Assembly: GCA_016763155.1 (NCBI GenBank)
Contig: JAESUH010000158.1
Span: forward strand, 1 to 33,249
Reading direction: 5' to 3'
Source of the DNA: Rhizobiaceae bacterium
Lineage (GTDB): Bacteria; Pseudomonadota; Alphaproteobacteria; Rhizobiales; Rhizobiaceae
DNA: 33,249 nucleotides
Within the stretch, counting starts at the first letter, position 1; the number at the start of each line of letters is the position of its first letter. The translations under genes and the position numbers were made by a program. Under the pieces are notes generated by a model that saw only the letters and a program-made list of their open reading frames with translations, was not told where the DNA came from and searched no databases. Shown piece by piece: positions 18,116 to 25,877 of the stretch.

Positions 18116-18733
18116 ATGATCGGTATAATTGAATATGGGTCCGGCAATGTCGGTGCCATTATGAATATTCTAAAACAAAGAAAAATCGCACATTTTCTGT
18201 CTGGGGACCGCTCCGAACTGGAAAAGGCTGATCGTTATATTTTGCCAGGGGTTGGAGCTTTTGACCCAACGATGGAGAATTTGACAAAATCTGGGATCGT
18301 TGAGACGTTGAATGAACAGATTCTGGAAAATAACAAAAAAATACTCGGCATTTGTGTTGGCATGCAACTTTTAGCAGAAGGCAGCGATGAAGGTGATCAC
18401 CCCGGATTGGGCTTCATCAAAGGTCGGGTACGTCTCATTGATGCCAGCAAACTAAACCGTCGTCCGCATCTGCCCCATATGGGCTGGAATGATATCAAAT
18501 TAACTAACAATGGATCCCTGTTTTCTGGAATAGATGCTGAGATGGGTTTTTACTTCCTGCACAGCTACTATTTTGACGCAACAAATCCCGAGCATGTTTC
18601 TGCTCACGTAACTTACGGATCAGATTTGCCGTGCGCTGTTGAGCGAGATAACGTGTTTGGCATGCAATTTCATCCTGAAAAAAGCCATTCAAATGGCACG
18701 CGCCTGCTGCAGAATTTTGCGGAGATTGTGTAA
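18116..18733 (+). CDS. hisH2: Glutamine amidotransferase subunit HisH2, acetamidino-sugar pathway
   Basis: Class I glutaminase that releases ammonia from glutamine for the WbpG reaction. The ATG at 18116 begins MIGIIEYGSGNVG, the canonical HisH N-terminus; an earlier in-frame ATG at 18053 lies inside wbpG and is rejected. The 205-residue protein has the oxyanion segment PGVGAFD, the nucleophile elbow GICVGMQLL with Cys80, and FHPEKS with His186 and Glu188, so the catalytic triad is intact. It is a paralogue of histidine-biosynthetic HisH; no other his genes are nearby, and its position between wbpG and hisF2 shows the sugar role. Confidence 0.93.
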   Translation: MIGIIEYGSGNVGAIMNILKQRKIAHFLSGDRSELEKADRYILPGVGAFDPTMENLTKSGIVETLNEQILENNKKILGICVGMQLLAEGSDEGDHPGLGFIKGRVRLIDASKLNRRPHLPHMGWNDIKLTNNGSLFSGIDAEMGFYFLHSYYFDATNPEHVSAHVTYGSDLPCAVERDNVFGMQFHPEKSHSNGTRLLQNFAEIV

Positions 18734-19473
18734 TGTTGCGATCTCGGATTATCCCAAGCCTGCTGATGCGGGACAAAGGTCTTGTCAAAACGCGGCAGTT
18801 TGGGGACGATAGATATGTCGGTGACCCCATCAATGCGGTGAAAATTTTTAACGAGAAAGAAGTCGACGAGCTGGCGATATTTGATATCGATGCCACCGTT
18901 AAAGGTGAGACACCCGACTACGCTCACCTAAAAAGTATTGCAGTCGAGAGCAGAATGCCATTGTGCTATGGCGGCGGCATCACTTCTGCAAAAGTAGCCG
19001 CAGAAATCATCGCTATGGGATATGAGAAGGTCTCCATAAGCGCCGCTGCACTTGAGCGTCCAGAACTAATTCGCGAGATGGCTGATGCCGTTGGCCGTCA
19101 AAGTGTTGTAGTCACCGTTGATGTGAAAAAAGGCGGCCTATTTGGCGGCTATTCAATTTATTCCCACAATGGCAAACAGAAACACAAAGCTAAATTATTG
19201 GATTTTGTGGCGCAAGCGGTAGAGCTCGGTGCCGGTGAAATTGTAATTAATTCTATCGATCGCGATGGAATGATGAACGGATACGATCTTGAATTGGCAA
19301 AATCTGTTCGCGATAAAGTAAATACTCCCCTCACATTTCTTGGTGGCGCAGGAAGCGTCGAGGATATGTCGGATTTAATTGATACCGTCGGCACCGTCGG
19401 GGCTGCGGCAGGGAGTATGTTTGTATTCAAAGGAACCTATCGAGCTGTTCTGATCACTTACGCTCGCCCTTAG
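18733..19473 (+). CDS. hisF2: HisF2-type ammonia channel subunit, acetamidino-sugar pathway
   Basis: TIM-barrel partner of HisH2, taken in this pathway to pass ammonia to the WbpG reaction. The 246-residue protein begins MLRSRIIPSLLMRDKG. In histidine-pathway HisF this region reads like RIIPCLDVKDG with catalytic Asp11; here residue 11 is Leu, so imidazole-glycerol-phosphate synthase activity is probably lost. The second key Asp (VVTVDVK) and glycine-rich phosphate-site loops (CYGGGI, FLGGAGS) remain. This matches the AglZ/HisF2 acetamidino-modification group. The start codon overlaps the hisH2 stop by 1 nt, indicating coupled translation and a 1:1 complex. Confidence 0.92.
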   Translation: MLRSRIIPSLLMRDKGLVKTRQFGDDRYVGDPINAVKIFNEKEVDELAIFDIDATVKGETPDYAHLKSIAVESRMPLCYGGGITSAKVAAEIIAMGYEKVSISAAALERPELIREMADAVGRQSVVVTVDVKKGGLFGGYSIYSHNGKQKHKAKLLDFVAQAVELGAGEIVINSIDRDGMMNGYDLELAKSVRDKVNTPLTFLGGAGSVEDMSDLIDTVGTVGAAAGSMFVFKGTYRAVLITYARP

Positions 19474-19498
19474 TCGATTTAAAAAGGCCCATTACATA

Positions 19499-21625
19499 AT
19501 GAAACAAGTCTTACAGGATCTTTCCAGTGGAAAATCCAAACTGGTCACGGCACCTGCTCCCAAGGTTACAGCCGGCAATCTTCTAATTGATACGACCATC
19601 ACGTTAATCTCAACTGGCACAGAGCGAATGTTGGTCGATTTTGGTAAAGCAAACCTTTTGCAAAAGGCGATGCAACAACCAGATAGAGTTAAAGACGTAT
19701 TGGGCAAGGTAAAAACAGACGGTTTGATGACAACAGTTGACGCTGTCCGCTCAAAGCTCGGTCAGCCCATCCCATTGGGCTACTGCAATGTTGGTCAGGT
19801 GCGCGAAGTTGGAGCTGGTGTCGACGGGTTTCACGCTGGCGATCGTGTTTTGTCCAACGGTCCGCATGCAGATGTTGTGCGGGTCGCAAAAAACCTCTGC
19901 GCCCGCATTCCAGATAATGTGAGCGATGAAGAGGCTTCCTTCGCCGTGGCAGCCTCTATTGGGCTTCAGGGCATCAGGCTGATGCAACCCACATTGGGAG
20001 AAGCAATCGTTGTGACCGGAGTTGGCCTCATTGGTCTTTTGACGGTGCAACTATTACTGGCTCAAGGTTGCCGGGTATTGGCAATTGATTTTGATGCGGA
20101 CAAATTGGAACTTGCCCGAAAATTTGGAGCCGAGACCTGTAATCCGGGTGCCGGCGAAGATCCTGTTTCAGCAGGCATGGCCTTCAGCCGTGGCGCAGGT
20201 GTTGACGGGGTTATCATCACCGCATCGACCAAGTCATCCGACCCTGTGACGCAAGCGGCAAAAATGTCTCGCCAACGTGGGAGAATTATTCTGGTTGGCG
20301 TCGTCGGCCTTGAATTAAATCGCGCTGATTTTTATGAAAAGGAACTGACGTTCCAGGTGTCTTGCTCTTATGGCCCCGGGCGTTATGACAAGTCTTATGA
20401 AGATGATGGACAAGACTACCCGATAGGTTTTGTTCGATGGACCGAGCAGCGAAATTTTGAGGCAGTGCTCGATATGATGGCCGCTGGAAAATTAGATGTA
20501 GCCTCGTTGATCACCCATAGATATGCATTTGAAAAAGCCCCGGATGCTTATGAATTGCTAACATCTGACAAGACCGCGCTAGGCATTTTGCTTGAATACA
20601 AACATTCAGTTGAAGATCGCCACATAAAAAGTGTGAAGCTGGACAGCAAAGCAGATGTTGCGCCAGGTTCGCCTGTTGTCGGGTTTATTGGTGCTGGAAA
20701 TTACGCGTCCCGAATGCTCATTCCTGCATTTAAAAAAGCTGGTTGTCAGCTGCATACGATTGCCTCTTCTGGCGGAACAAACAGCGTTGTGCACGGTACA
20801 CGTGCTGGTTTTGCGAATGCGACTTCCGATTCAGCAGAGATAATCTCCAGCTCCGAGATCAACACAGTCGCCATTGTTACCCGCCACAATAACCACGCCC
20901 AACTCACCGCAAGCGCATTGCGCGCAGGGAAAAATGTGTTCGTCGAAAAGCCTCTGGCCATGACTCATGAAGAGTTGGCTGATGTCGAAAAGGCATATGC
21001 TGAATCAAAGCAACATTTGATGGTTGGGTTTAATCGGCGGTTTGCACCTCAAATACAAACCATGAAAAAGCTTCTGGATTCTGTGCTGGAGCCCAAAGCA
21101 TTTGTAATGGTCATGAACGCAGGTGCAATACCTGCAAAACACTGGACGCAGGACCTTGAAGTTGGTGGCGGAAGAATAATTGGAGAAGCCTGCCACTACA
21201 TCGATTTGATGCGGTTTTTGGCCGGTTCTGAAATTACATCCGTACAAGCAAGATGTATGGGGGATAGTGATGCAGTTGAAGTGAGTGAAGATAAAGCTGC
21301 AATAATCCTCGGGTTTGCCGATGGCTCCTTTGGAACAATTCATTATCTTGCAAATGGTGGTGCAGCGTTCCCGAAAGAGCGAATTGAAGTTTTTGCCGCA
21401 GGAGGCACCTTGCAGCTTGATAACTTTCTCAAACTTAAAGGGTTTGGCTGGAAGGGCTTCAAAAAGCAGAACTTGATGCGTCAGGACAAAGGGCAAACAA
21501 ATTGCTCCAAAGCATTTTTGGATGCAATCAAAACAGGTGGCCAGTCACCAATTCCAGTTGAAGAGCTGTTTGAGGTGGCACGTGTGACCATTGATGTTGC
21601 CGAACAATTGCGTAAACAAAATTGA
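19499..21625 (+). CDS. Bi-domain oxidoreductase: MDR-type dehydrogenase fused to Gfo/Idh/MocA domain
   Basis: A 708-residue natural fusion. Residues about 1-360 form a medium-chain dehydrogenase: LISTGTERM replaces the usual zinc-ligand loop, PLGYCNVGQVREVGAGV follows, and the Rossmann motif VVTGVGLIGLLTVQLLLAQG binds the cofactor. Typical catalytic Cys/His-Glu zinc ligands are absent at the expected loops. Residues about 390-708 form a Gfo/Idh/MocA unit with GFIGAGNYASRM from 395 and EKPLAM at 483-488. Such fusions are known next to heparinase II/III genes in polysaccharide loci, exactly as here, where the next gene starts inside this stop. The substrate is unknown; two linked sugar oxidation or reduction steps are a reasonable guess. 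Leader AAAAAGG precedes the ATG. Confidence 0.87.
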   Translation: MKQVLQDLSSGKSKLVTAPAPKVTAGNLLIDTTITLISTGTERMLVDFGKANLLQKAMQQPDRVKDVLGKVKTDGLMTTVDAVRSKLGQPIPLGYCNVGQVREVGAGVDGFHAGDRVLSNGPHADVVRVAKNLCARIPDNVSDEEASFAVAASIGLQGIRLMQPTLGEAIVVTGVGLIGLLTVQLLLAQGCRVLAIDFDADKLELARKFGAETCNPGAGEDPVSAGMAFSRGAGVDGVIITASTKSSDPVTQAAKMSRQRGRIILVGVVGLELNRADFYEKELTFQVSCSYGPGRYDKSYEDDGQDYPIGFVRWTEQRNFEAVLDMMAAGKLDVASLITHRYAFEKAPDAYELLTSDKTALGILLEYKHSVEDRHIKSVKLDSKADVAPGSPVVGFIGAGNYASRMLIPAFKKAGCQLHTIASSGGTNSVVHGTRAGFANATSDSAEIISSSEINTVAIVTRHNNHAQLTASALRAGKNVFVEKPLAMTHEELADVEKAYAESKQHLMVGFNRRFAPQIQTMKKLLDSVLEPKAFVMVMNAGAIPAKHWTQDLEVGGGRIIGEACHYIDLMRFLAGSEITSVQARCMGDSDAVEVSEDKAAIILGFADGSFGTIHYLANGGAAFPKERIEVFAAGGTLQLDNFLKLKGFGWKGFKKQNLMRQDKGQTNCSKAFLDAIKTGGQSPIPVEELFEVARVTIDVAEQLRKQN

Positions 21626-23451
21626 ACAGCCTATTGAAGATACGCACGCTTTACGCGCTTGGCTTACCAAATTTGCTGAGGGTGGGGGTGTATCGATTAG
21701 GCCTGAAAACCAAGTTACACCCGGTAGTTAAACTAAAAGCTAGTGTCCCAGTTGGAGAATTTTTTCTTCAACAGGTGAGACTGGTACCTGTTTCTGCAAT
21801 TCCCCGCTCAACGTGGCAGGGACGCGACATGGTCTATTTTGGTCAACCTCTGGAACGTTCAAGCGAGATTCCAGATTGGCATGCAAACCCTTTTAAACCG
21901 GATTCGCGCGGGAACTCAGATAAGCCCTGGTGGCTGATACCTGATTTCGATGAAGCGGTAGGTGACATCAAAACTGTGTGGGAAGCATCCCGCTTTGATT
22001 GGTTGCTTGCAATGGCGCAACGGGCGGCCAAAGGCGATGCCGCTGAATTAACGCGGATGAATGACTGGTTGCAGGATTGGGCACGCCATAACCGACCCTA
22101 TTTGGGAATTAACTGGAAGTGCGGTCAAGAAGCATCAATCAGAGTACTGCATTTGATCCTGGCTACTCAAATATTAGGCCAACTTGACGACCCCGCACCG
22201 GGTTTGGTTGCTCTTATCCGCTTACATCTTGCCCGAATTGCTCCAACAATGGGCTACGCAATCGGCCAAGCTAATAATCATGGTACGTCCGAAGCTGCGG
22301 CACTTTTTATTGGTGGCAGTTGGCTTGCATCTTTAGGCGATAAGGATGGGGCAAAGTGGCAATCATCCGGAAGAGATTTGCTTGAAAATAGGGCTGATGC
22401 CCTGATCGAAAATGACGGGATGTTTAGCCAGTATTCAGTAAATTATCATCGCATGATGCTGGATACCTATTCGCTCTGTGAAACATGGAGAAGGCGTCGG
22501 GGGCTAACAGAATTTTCAGATAAATGTCTCGAAAAACTGGTCGCAGCGACCAGATGGCTTCATCAAATGTGCGATGCCAAAACTGGTCGCGCTCCAGTTT
22601 TTGGAGCAAATGATGGTGCGCGGATAATCGCTCTGACAGATACCGATTACCTTGATTTTCGACCGAGCGTACAGTTGGCTGCAACGCTATTTTTGGCGCA
22701 GTGCGCTTATGCCGAGAAGGGGCTATGGGATCAACCATTGATCTGGCTGGATGTTGAACCTTCCAGCGTTCCGCTACAGTCACCTCAAAGTGTTACCCAA
22801 GATTCAGGCGGCATGCATATTTTGCGGCGCGGAAACGCCGTCGCATATTTTCGTTATCCCAGATTTAGGTTTCGTCCGTCTCAGGCGGATGCTTTGCATT
22901 GCGACGTCTGGATTGATGGAGAAAATATTCTCAGAGATGCCGGGACGTTCAGCTACAATGTTTCGCCCGAGGATACGGCTTACTTTAATGGCACATGCTC
23001 CCATAATACCGTGGAATTTGATGGTCGCGATCAAATGCCTCGCTTGGGAAGGTTCCTCTTCGGAGACTGGCTGAAAGCCGAGCATGTGGAGAAGGTTACA
23101 GAAACTGCTGATGCCGTGTCGGCCGGTGCAGCCTACCAGGATTGGCAGAATGCCAGCCATAAACGGCATCTTGATCTTGAAACAAATAGACTGGTTTGCA
23201 TCGATGAAGTGGCAGGGTTCAAAAAGAATGCCATCCTGCGTTGGAGATTGGCTCCAGGGAACTGGAAATTAGATGGCAATACTCTCAGCAATGGGAAGCT
23301 TACGATAACGGTCCAATCCTCGGTTCCCAAATGCAAAATCACCCTTACTCAGGGCGAGGAATCGCTCTACTATTTGAAGAAAACCTCTTTGCCAGTGCTA
23401 GAGATTGAGATTGATCAGGCTGCGACCATAACCACAGAGATCCATTTTTAA
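21622..23451 (+). CDS. Heparinase II/III-family protein without signal peptide
   Basis: A 609-residue protein: an alpha-helical toroid from about 90 to 370 followed by a beta-sandwich heparinase II/III-like domain. Residues matching the heparinase II active site seem present: NNHG with His220, QYSVNYHR with Tyr271 and Tyr275, LHCD with His426, RDAG with Asp439, and SHNTV with His461 (zinc-site candidates). No signal peptide is visible (the N-terminus is MNSLLKIRTLYALGLPNLLR), so it should stay in the cytoplasm. Translation starts at TTG 21622 and overlaps the upstream stop as TTGA. The role is not established: it may act on a lipid-linked oligosaccharide or recycle polymer. The preceding bi-domain oxidoreductase is its usual partner. 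Confidence 0.86.
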   Translation: MNSLLKIRTLYALGLPNLLRVGVYRLGLKTKLHPVVKLKASVPVGEFFLQQVRLVPVSAIPRSTWQGRDMVYFGQPLERSSEIPDWHANPFKPDSRGNSDKPWWLIPDFDEAVGDIKTVWEASRFDWLLAMAQRAAKGDAAELTRMNDWLQDWARHNRPYLGINWKCGQEASIRVLHLILATQILGQLDDPAPGLVALIRLHLARIAPTMGYAIGQANNHGTSEAAALFIGGSWLASLGDKDGAKWQSSGRDLLENRADALIENDGMFSQYSVNYHRMMLDTYSLCETWRRRRGLTEFSDKCLEKLVAATRWLHQMCDAKTGRAPVFGANDGARIIALTDTDYLDFRPSVQLAATLFLAQCAYAEKGLWDQPLIWLDVEPSSVPLQSPQSVTQDSGGMHILRRGNAVAYFRYPRFRFRPSQADALHCDVWIDGENILRDAGTFSYNVSPEDTAYFNGTCSHNTVEFDGRDQMPRLGRFLFGDWLKAEHVEKVTETADAVSAGAAYQDWQNASHKRHLDLETNRLVCIDEVAGFKKNAILRWRLAPGNWKLDGNTLSNGKLTITVQSSVPKCKITLTQGEESLYYLKKTSLPVLEIEIDQAATITTEIHF

Positions 23452-23452
23452 T

Positions 23453-24676
23453 ATGCATGTACTTTATTTCCATCAGCATTTTTCCACTCCCAAAGGAGCC
23501 ACCGGCACAAGGTCGTATGAAATGGCCAGGCGTCTTGTGCACCACGGACACAAAGTTACGATGGTTTGCGGCAGTTTTCGCGTGGGGAAAACTGGATTAG
23601 CACAAGCCTTTGTCCGGGGACGCCGTGAAGGAGATGTGGATGGTATTCACGTAATAGAATTTGAACTGAGTTATTCCAATGCCGATGGGCTGGTAAGCCG
23701 GGCTGGGACATTTGCCAAATTTGCGATAGCAAGCATCGGTCTGGCAATGCGCTTGAAATATGACGTGGCGTTTGCAACCACCACGCCACTCACAGCGGGT
23801 ATTCCTGGAATTTTTGCGCGCTGGTTACGCCGTAAACCCTTTGTTTTTGAAGTACGCGATCTGTGGCCGGAATTGCCGCGTGAAATGGGCGTAATTACCA
23901 ATCCAGTTATCCTGTGGGCAATGAGTGTGCTTGAATGGACATCATACCATTCGGCGCATCGTTGTGTTGCTTTGTCGCCAGGAATTGCCAAAGGCATAGA
24001 AAAACGTGGCATAGCGCCAGAGAAAATATCGTTGGTACCAAATGGTTGCGACATTGAGTTATTTACCAATCCGGCATTGATTGGCTGGCGTCCAGATGGT
24101 GTGGCAGATAGCGATTTGATGGCGATCTTCACCGGCACACACGGTCAGGCTAACGGTCTGTCCTCCGTGTTGGATGCTGCGGTCGTTTTGAAGCAGCGCG
24201 GACGAAACGACATTAAGATTGTATTGGTTGGTGACGGTAAACTAAAACCAGAACTACAGAAGCGGGCAAAAGCAGAAAATTTGGATAACGTGATTTTCAA
24301 TGCACCAGAACCAAAAGAAAAGATTGCGGGCTTAATGGTCTCTGCAGATATTGGCATGCAGTGTTTGGCAAATATTCCTGCATTCTACTTTGGAACATCC
24401 CCTAATAAGTTTTTTGATTATATCTCCGCAGGATTACCCGTGTTAAACAACTATCCGGGATGGCTAACTGAGATGATTGTTGAAAATGATTGTGGTTGGG
24501 CAGTTCCGCCCGATGACCCTGAGGCATTTGCTGATGCTTTGGAAGAAGCAGCGAAAGATCGCTCAGTCTTGGAACAAAAAGGTAAAAACGCAACGGCGCT
24601 CGCCGTGAAGAGTTTTAATCGAGTCGACCTATCTGATAAATGGGTGGAATGGGTAACAAAAGGAAACTCCCGGTGA
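23453..24676 (+). CDS. WbuB-like glycosyltransferase (GT4)
   Basis: A 407-residue GT-B enzyme beginning MHVLYFHQHFSTPKGATGTR, the signature N-terminus of WbuB-type transferases, which add 6-deoxy-HexNAc residues such as L-FucNAc in characterised loci. Further markers are FEVRDLWPELPREMGVI near residue 130, LVPNGCDIELF as interdomain hinge, TGTHGQANGL as donor loop, and YFGTSPNKFFDYISAGLPVL as the nucleotide-binding helix. Its start lies 1 nt after the heparinase-like stop and its end overlaps the sugar transferase start by 4 nt. It probably adds the second sugar to the undecaprenyl-linked primer. The exact donor is unknown. Confidence 0.88.
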   Translation: MHVLYFHQHFSTPKGATGTRSYEMARRLVHHGHKVTMVCGSFRVGKTGLAQAFVRGRREGDVDGIHVIEFELSYSNADGLVSRAGTFAKFAIASIGLAMRLKYDVAFATTTPLTAGIPGIFARWLRRKPFVFEVRDLWPELPREMGVITNPVILWAMSVLEWTSYHSAHRCVALSPGIAKGIEKRGIAPEKISLVPNGCDIELFTNPALIGWRPDGVADSDLMAIFTGTHGQANGLSSVLDAAVVLKQRGRNDIKIVLVGDGKLKPELQKRAKAENLDNVIFNAPEPKEKIAGLMVSADIGMQCLANIPAFYFGTSPNKFFDYISAGLPVLNNYPGWLTEMIVENDCGWAVPPDDPEAFADALEEAAKDRSVLEQKGKNATALAVKSFNRVDLSDKWVEWVTKGNSR

Positions 24677-25263
24677 AGCGATTATTCGATGTGATTGGAA
24701 GCATTGTGGGGTTGATCTTATTCAGCCCTATCATGGTTGTTTTGTATTTCCTGATCCGTCGTAATATGGGAAGCCCAGCCTTTTTTCGACAAGCTCGACC
24801 AGGCAAAGATGGCAAACCATTTGAGTTGATAAAATTTCGCTCAATGAAAGACGCAGTCGATAAAGATGGAAATCAATTGTCGGACGCTGAACGAATTTCT
24901 CCCTTGGGTGCCAAGCTGCGTTCTAGCTCAGCTGATGAATTACCTGAATTCTGGAGTGTGCTAAAAGGGGAAATGAGCCTCGTTGGGCCACGACCATTGT
25001 TGATGGAATATTTGCCATTATATTCAACTGAACAAGCGCGTCGCCATGACGTTCGCCCAGGGATCACCGGATGGGCTCAAATTAATGGTCGCAACGCCTT
25101 AACCTGGGAAGAGAAATTCGCTCTGGATATTTGGTATGTCGACAATCAATCTTTGTGGCTGGATATTAAAATCATTTTTATGACCATCAAAAAGGTATTA
25201 ATACGCGATGGCATTGCTGCTGAGGGTGAGGCCACGATGCCAAAATTTCAGGGAAGTCCATGA
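24673..25263 (+). CDS. Initiating undecaprenyl-phosphate sugar-1-phosphate transferase
   Basis: Transfers a sugar 1-phosphate from a UDP-sugar to undecaprenyl phosphate, the first membrane step of repeat-unit assembly. GTG at 24673 is chosen: AGGA at 24661-24664 is 8 nt upstream, the start overlaps the preceding stop as GTGA, and the protein then begins MKRLFDVIGSIVGLILFSPI, the standard start of this family. ATGs at 24640 and 24649 would add 8-11 unsupported residues. The 196-residue protein has one hydrophobic re-entrant helix, FELIKFRSM, DELPEFWSVLKGEMSLVGPRP and RPGITGWAQINGRN. It is a short monotopic PglC-like enzyme, not the long WcaJ/WbaP type. With the next two genes it forms a PglC-D-E-like module. 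Confidence 0.93.
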   Translation: MKRLFDVIGSIVGLILFSPIMVVLYFLIRRNMGSPAFFRQARPGKDGKPFELIKFRSMKDAVDKDGNQLSDAERISPLGAKLRSSSADELPEFWSVLKGEMSLVGPRPLLMEYLPLYSTEQARRHDVRPGITGWAQINGRNALTWEEKFALDIWYVDNQSLWLDIKIIFMTIKKVLIRDGIAAEGEATMPKFQGSP

Positions 25264-25868
25264 GCAGAATAGTATTAATCGGAGCAGGGGGGCACGGCAA
25301 AGTGGTTGCGGAAACCGCTGAAGCCTGTGGCTATGAGGATGTGGTTTTTCACGACCAGAACTGGCCAGAACTCAAATCAAATGGCCGATGGCAGATAATT
25401 GGGGGCCCTCAGTTACCAAATATTGCAGATGGATCTGAAGCATTGTTTTGCTCTATCGGGAATAATGCTGTTCGAGAAAAAATATTCAATGAATATGAAT
25501 TGGAACAATGCCCAATATTGATCCACCCCTCGACGGTTTTGTCTCCCTCGGCACGTCTGGGAGCAGGTACGCTCGTCGTAGCAGGCGCGATAATTAATGC
25601 AGACGCAACGCTGGGACTTGGGTGCATCTTGAATACCGCTTGTAGTGTTGATCACGATTGTGTTCTTGGAGATTTTGTCCATATATCCCCTGGTGCAAGA
25701 CTTGCTGGAAACGTAACAATTGGCTCCCGCAGCTGGATTGGAATTGGTGCTGTCGTTAAAGAAGGCGTGACCATAGGTTCAGATGTCATGGTGGCGGCAG
25801 GTGCCGCGGTTGTGACAGATATTAAAGACGGCGAAAGGGTGGGCGGTGTCCCGGCCCAACAAATTTGA
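25260..25868 (+). CDS. PglD-like sugar O/N-acetyltransferase (NeuD family)
   Basis: A 202-residue acetyltransferase. An N-terminal nucleotide-sugar-binding domain opens with RIVLIGAGGHGKVVAETAE, and a hexapeptide beta-helix runs from about residue 85 to 200. VDHDCVLGDFVHISPGARLAGNV contains the His pair of PglD-like enzymes (the catalytic base is in the VDHD segment). The end, AAVVTDIKDGERVGGVPAQ, is typical. By analogy it acetylates the 4-amino group of a UDP-4-amino-4,6-dideoxy sugar before the initiating transferase uses it. ATGA overlap with the upstream gene shows coupling. The next gene is the matching aminotransferase. Confidence 0.9.
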   Translation: MSRIVLIGAGGHGKVVAETAEACGYEDVVFHDQNWPELKSNGRWQIIGGPQLPNIADGSEALFCSIGNNAVREKIFNEYELEQCPILIHPSTVLSPSARLGAGTLVVAGAIINADATLGLGCILNTACSVDHDCVLGDFVHISPGARLAGNVTIGSRSWIGIGAVVKEGVTIGSDVMVAAGAAVVTDIKDGERVGGVPAQQI

Positions 25869-25877
25869 GGATATAAT

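Noticed and set aside
18116-19473. Reading hisH and hisF as histidine biosynthesis genes
   Set aside because: No other his genes are nearby, HisF lacks Asp11, and both are coupled to wbpG; the acetamidino-sugar role is better supported.
21005-21496. 163-codon open frame on the minus strand
   Set aside because: It is antisense to the Gfo/Idh domain of the bi-domain oxidoreductase, which is clearly coding.
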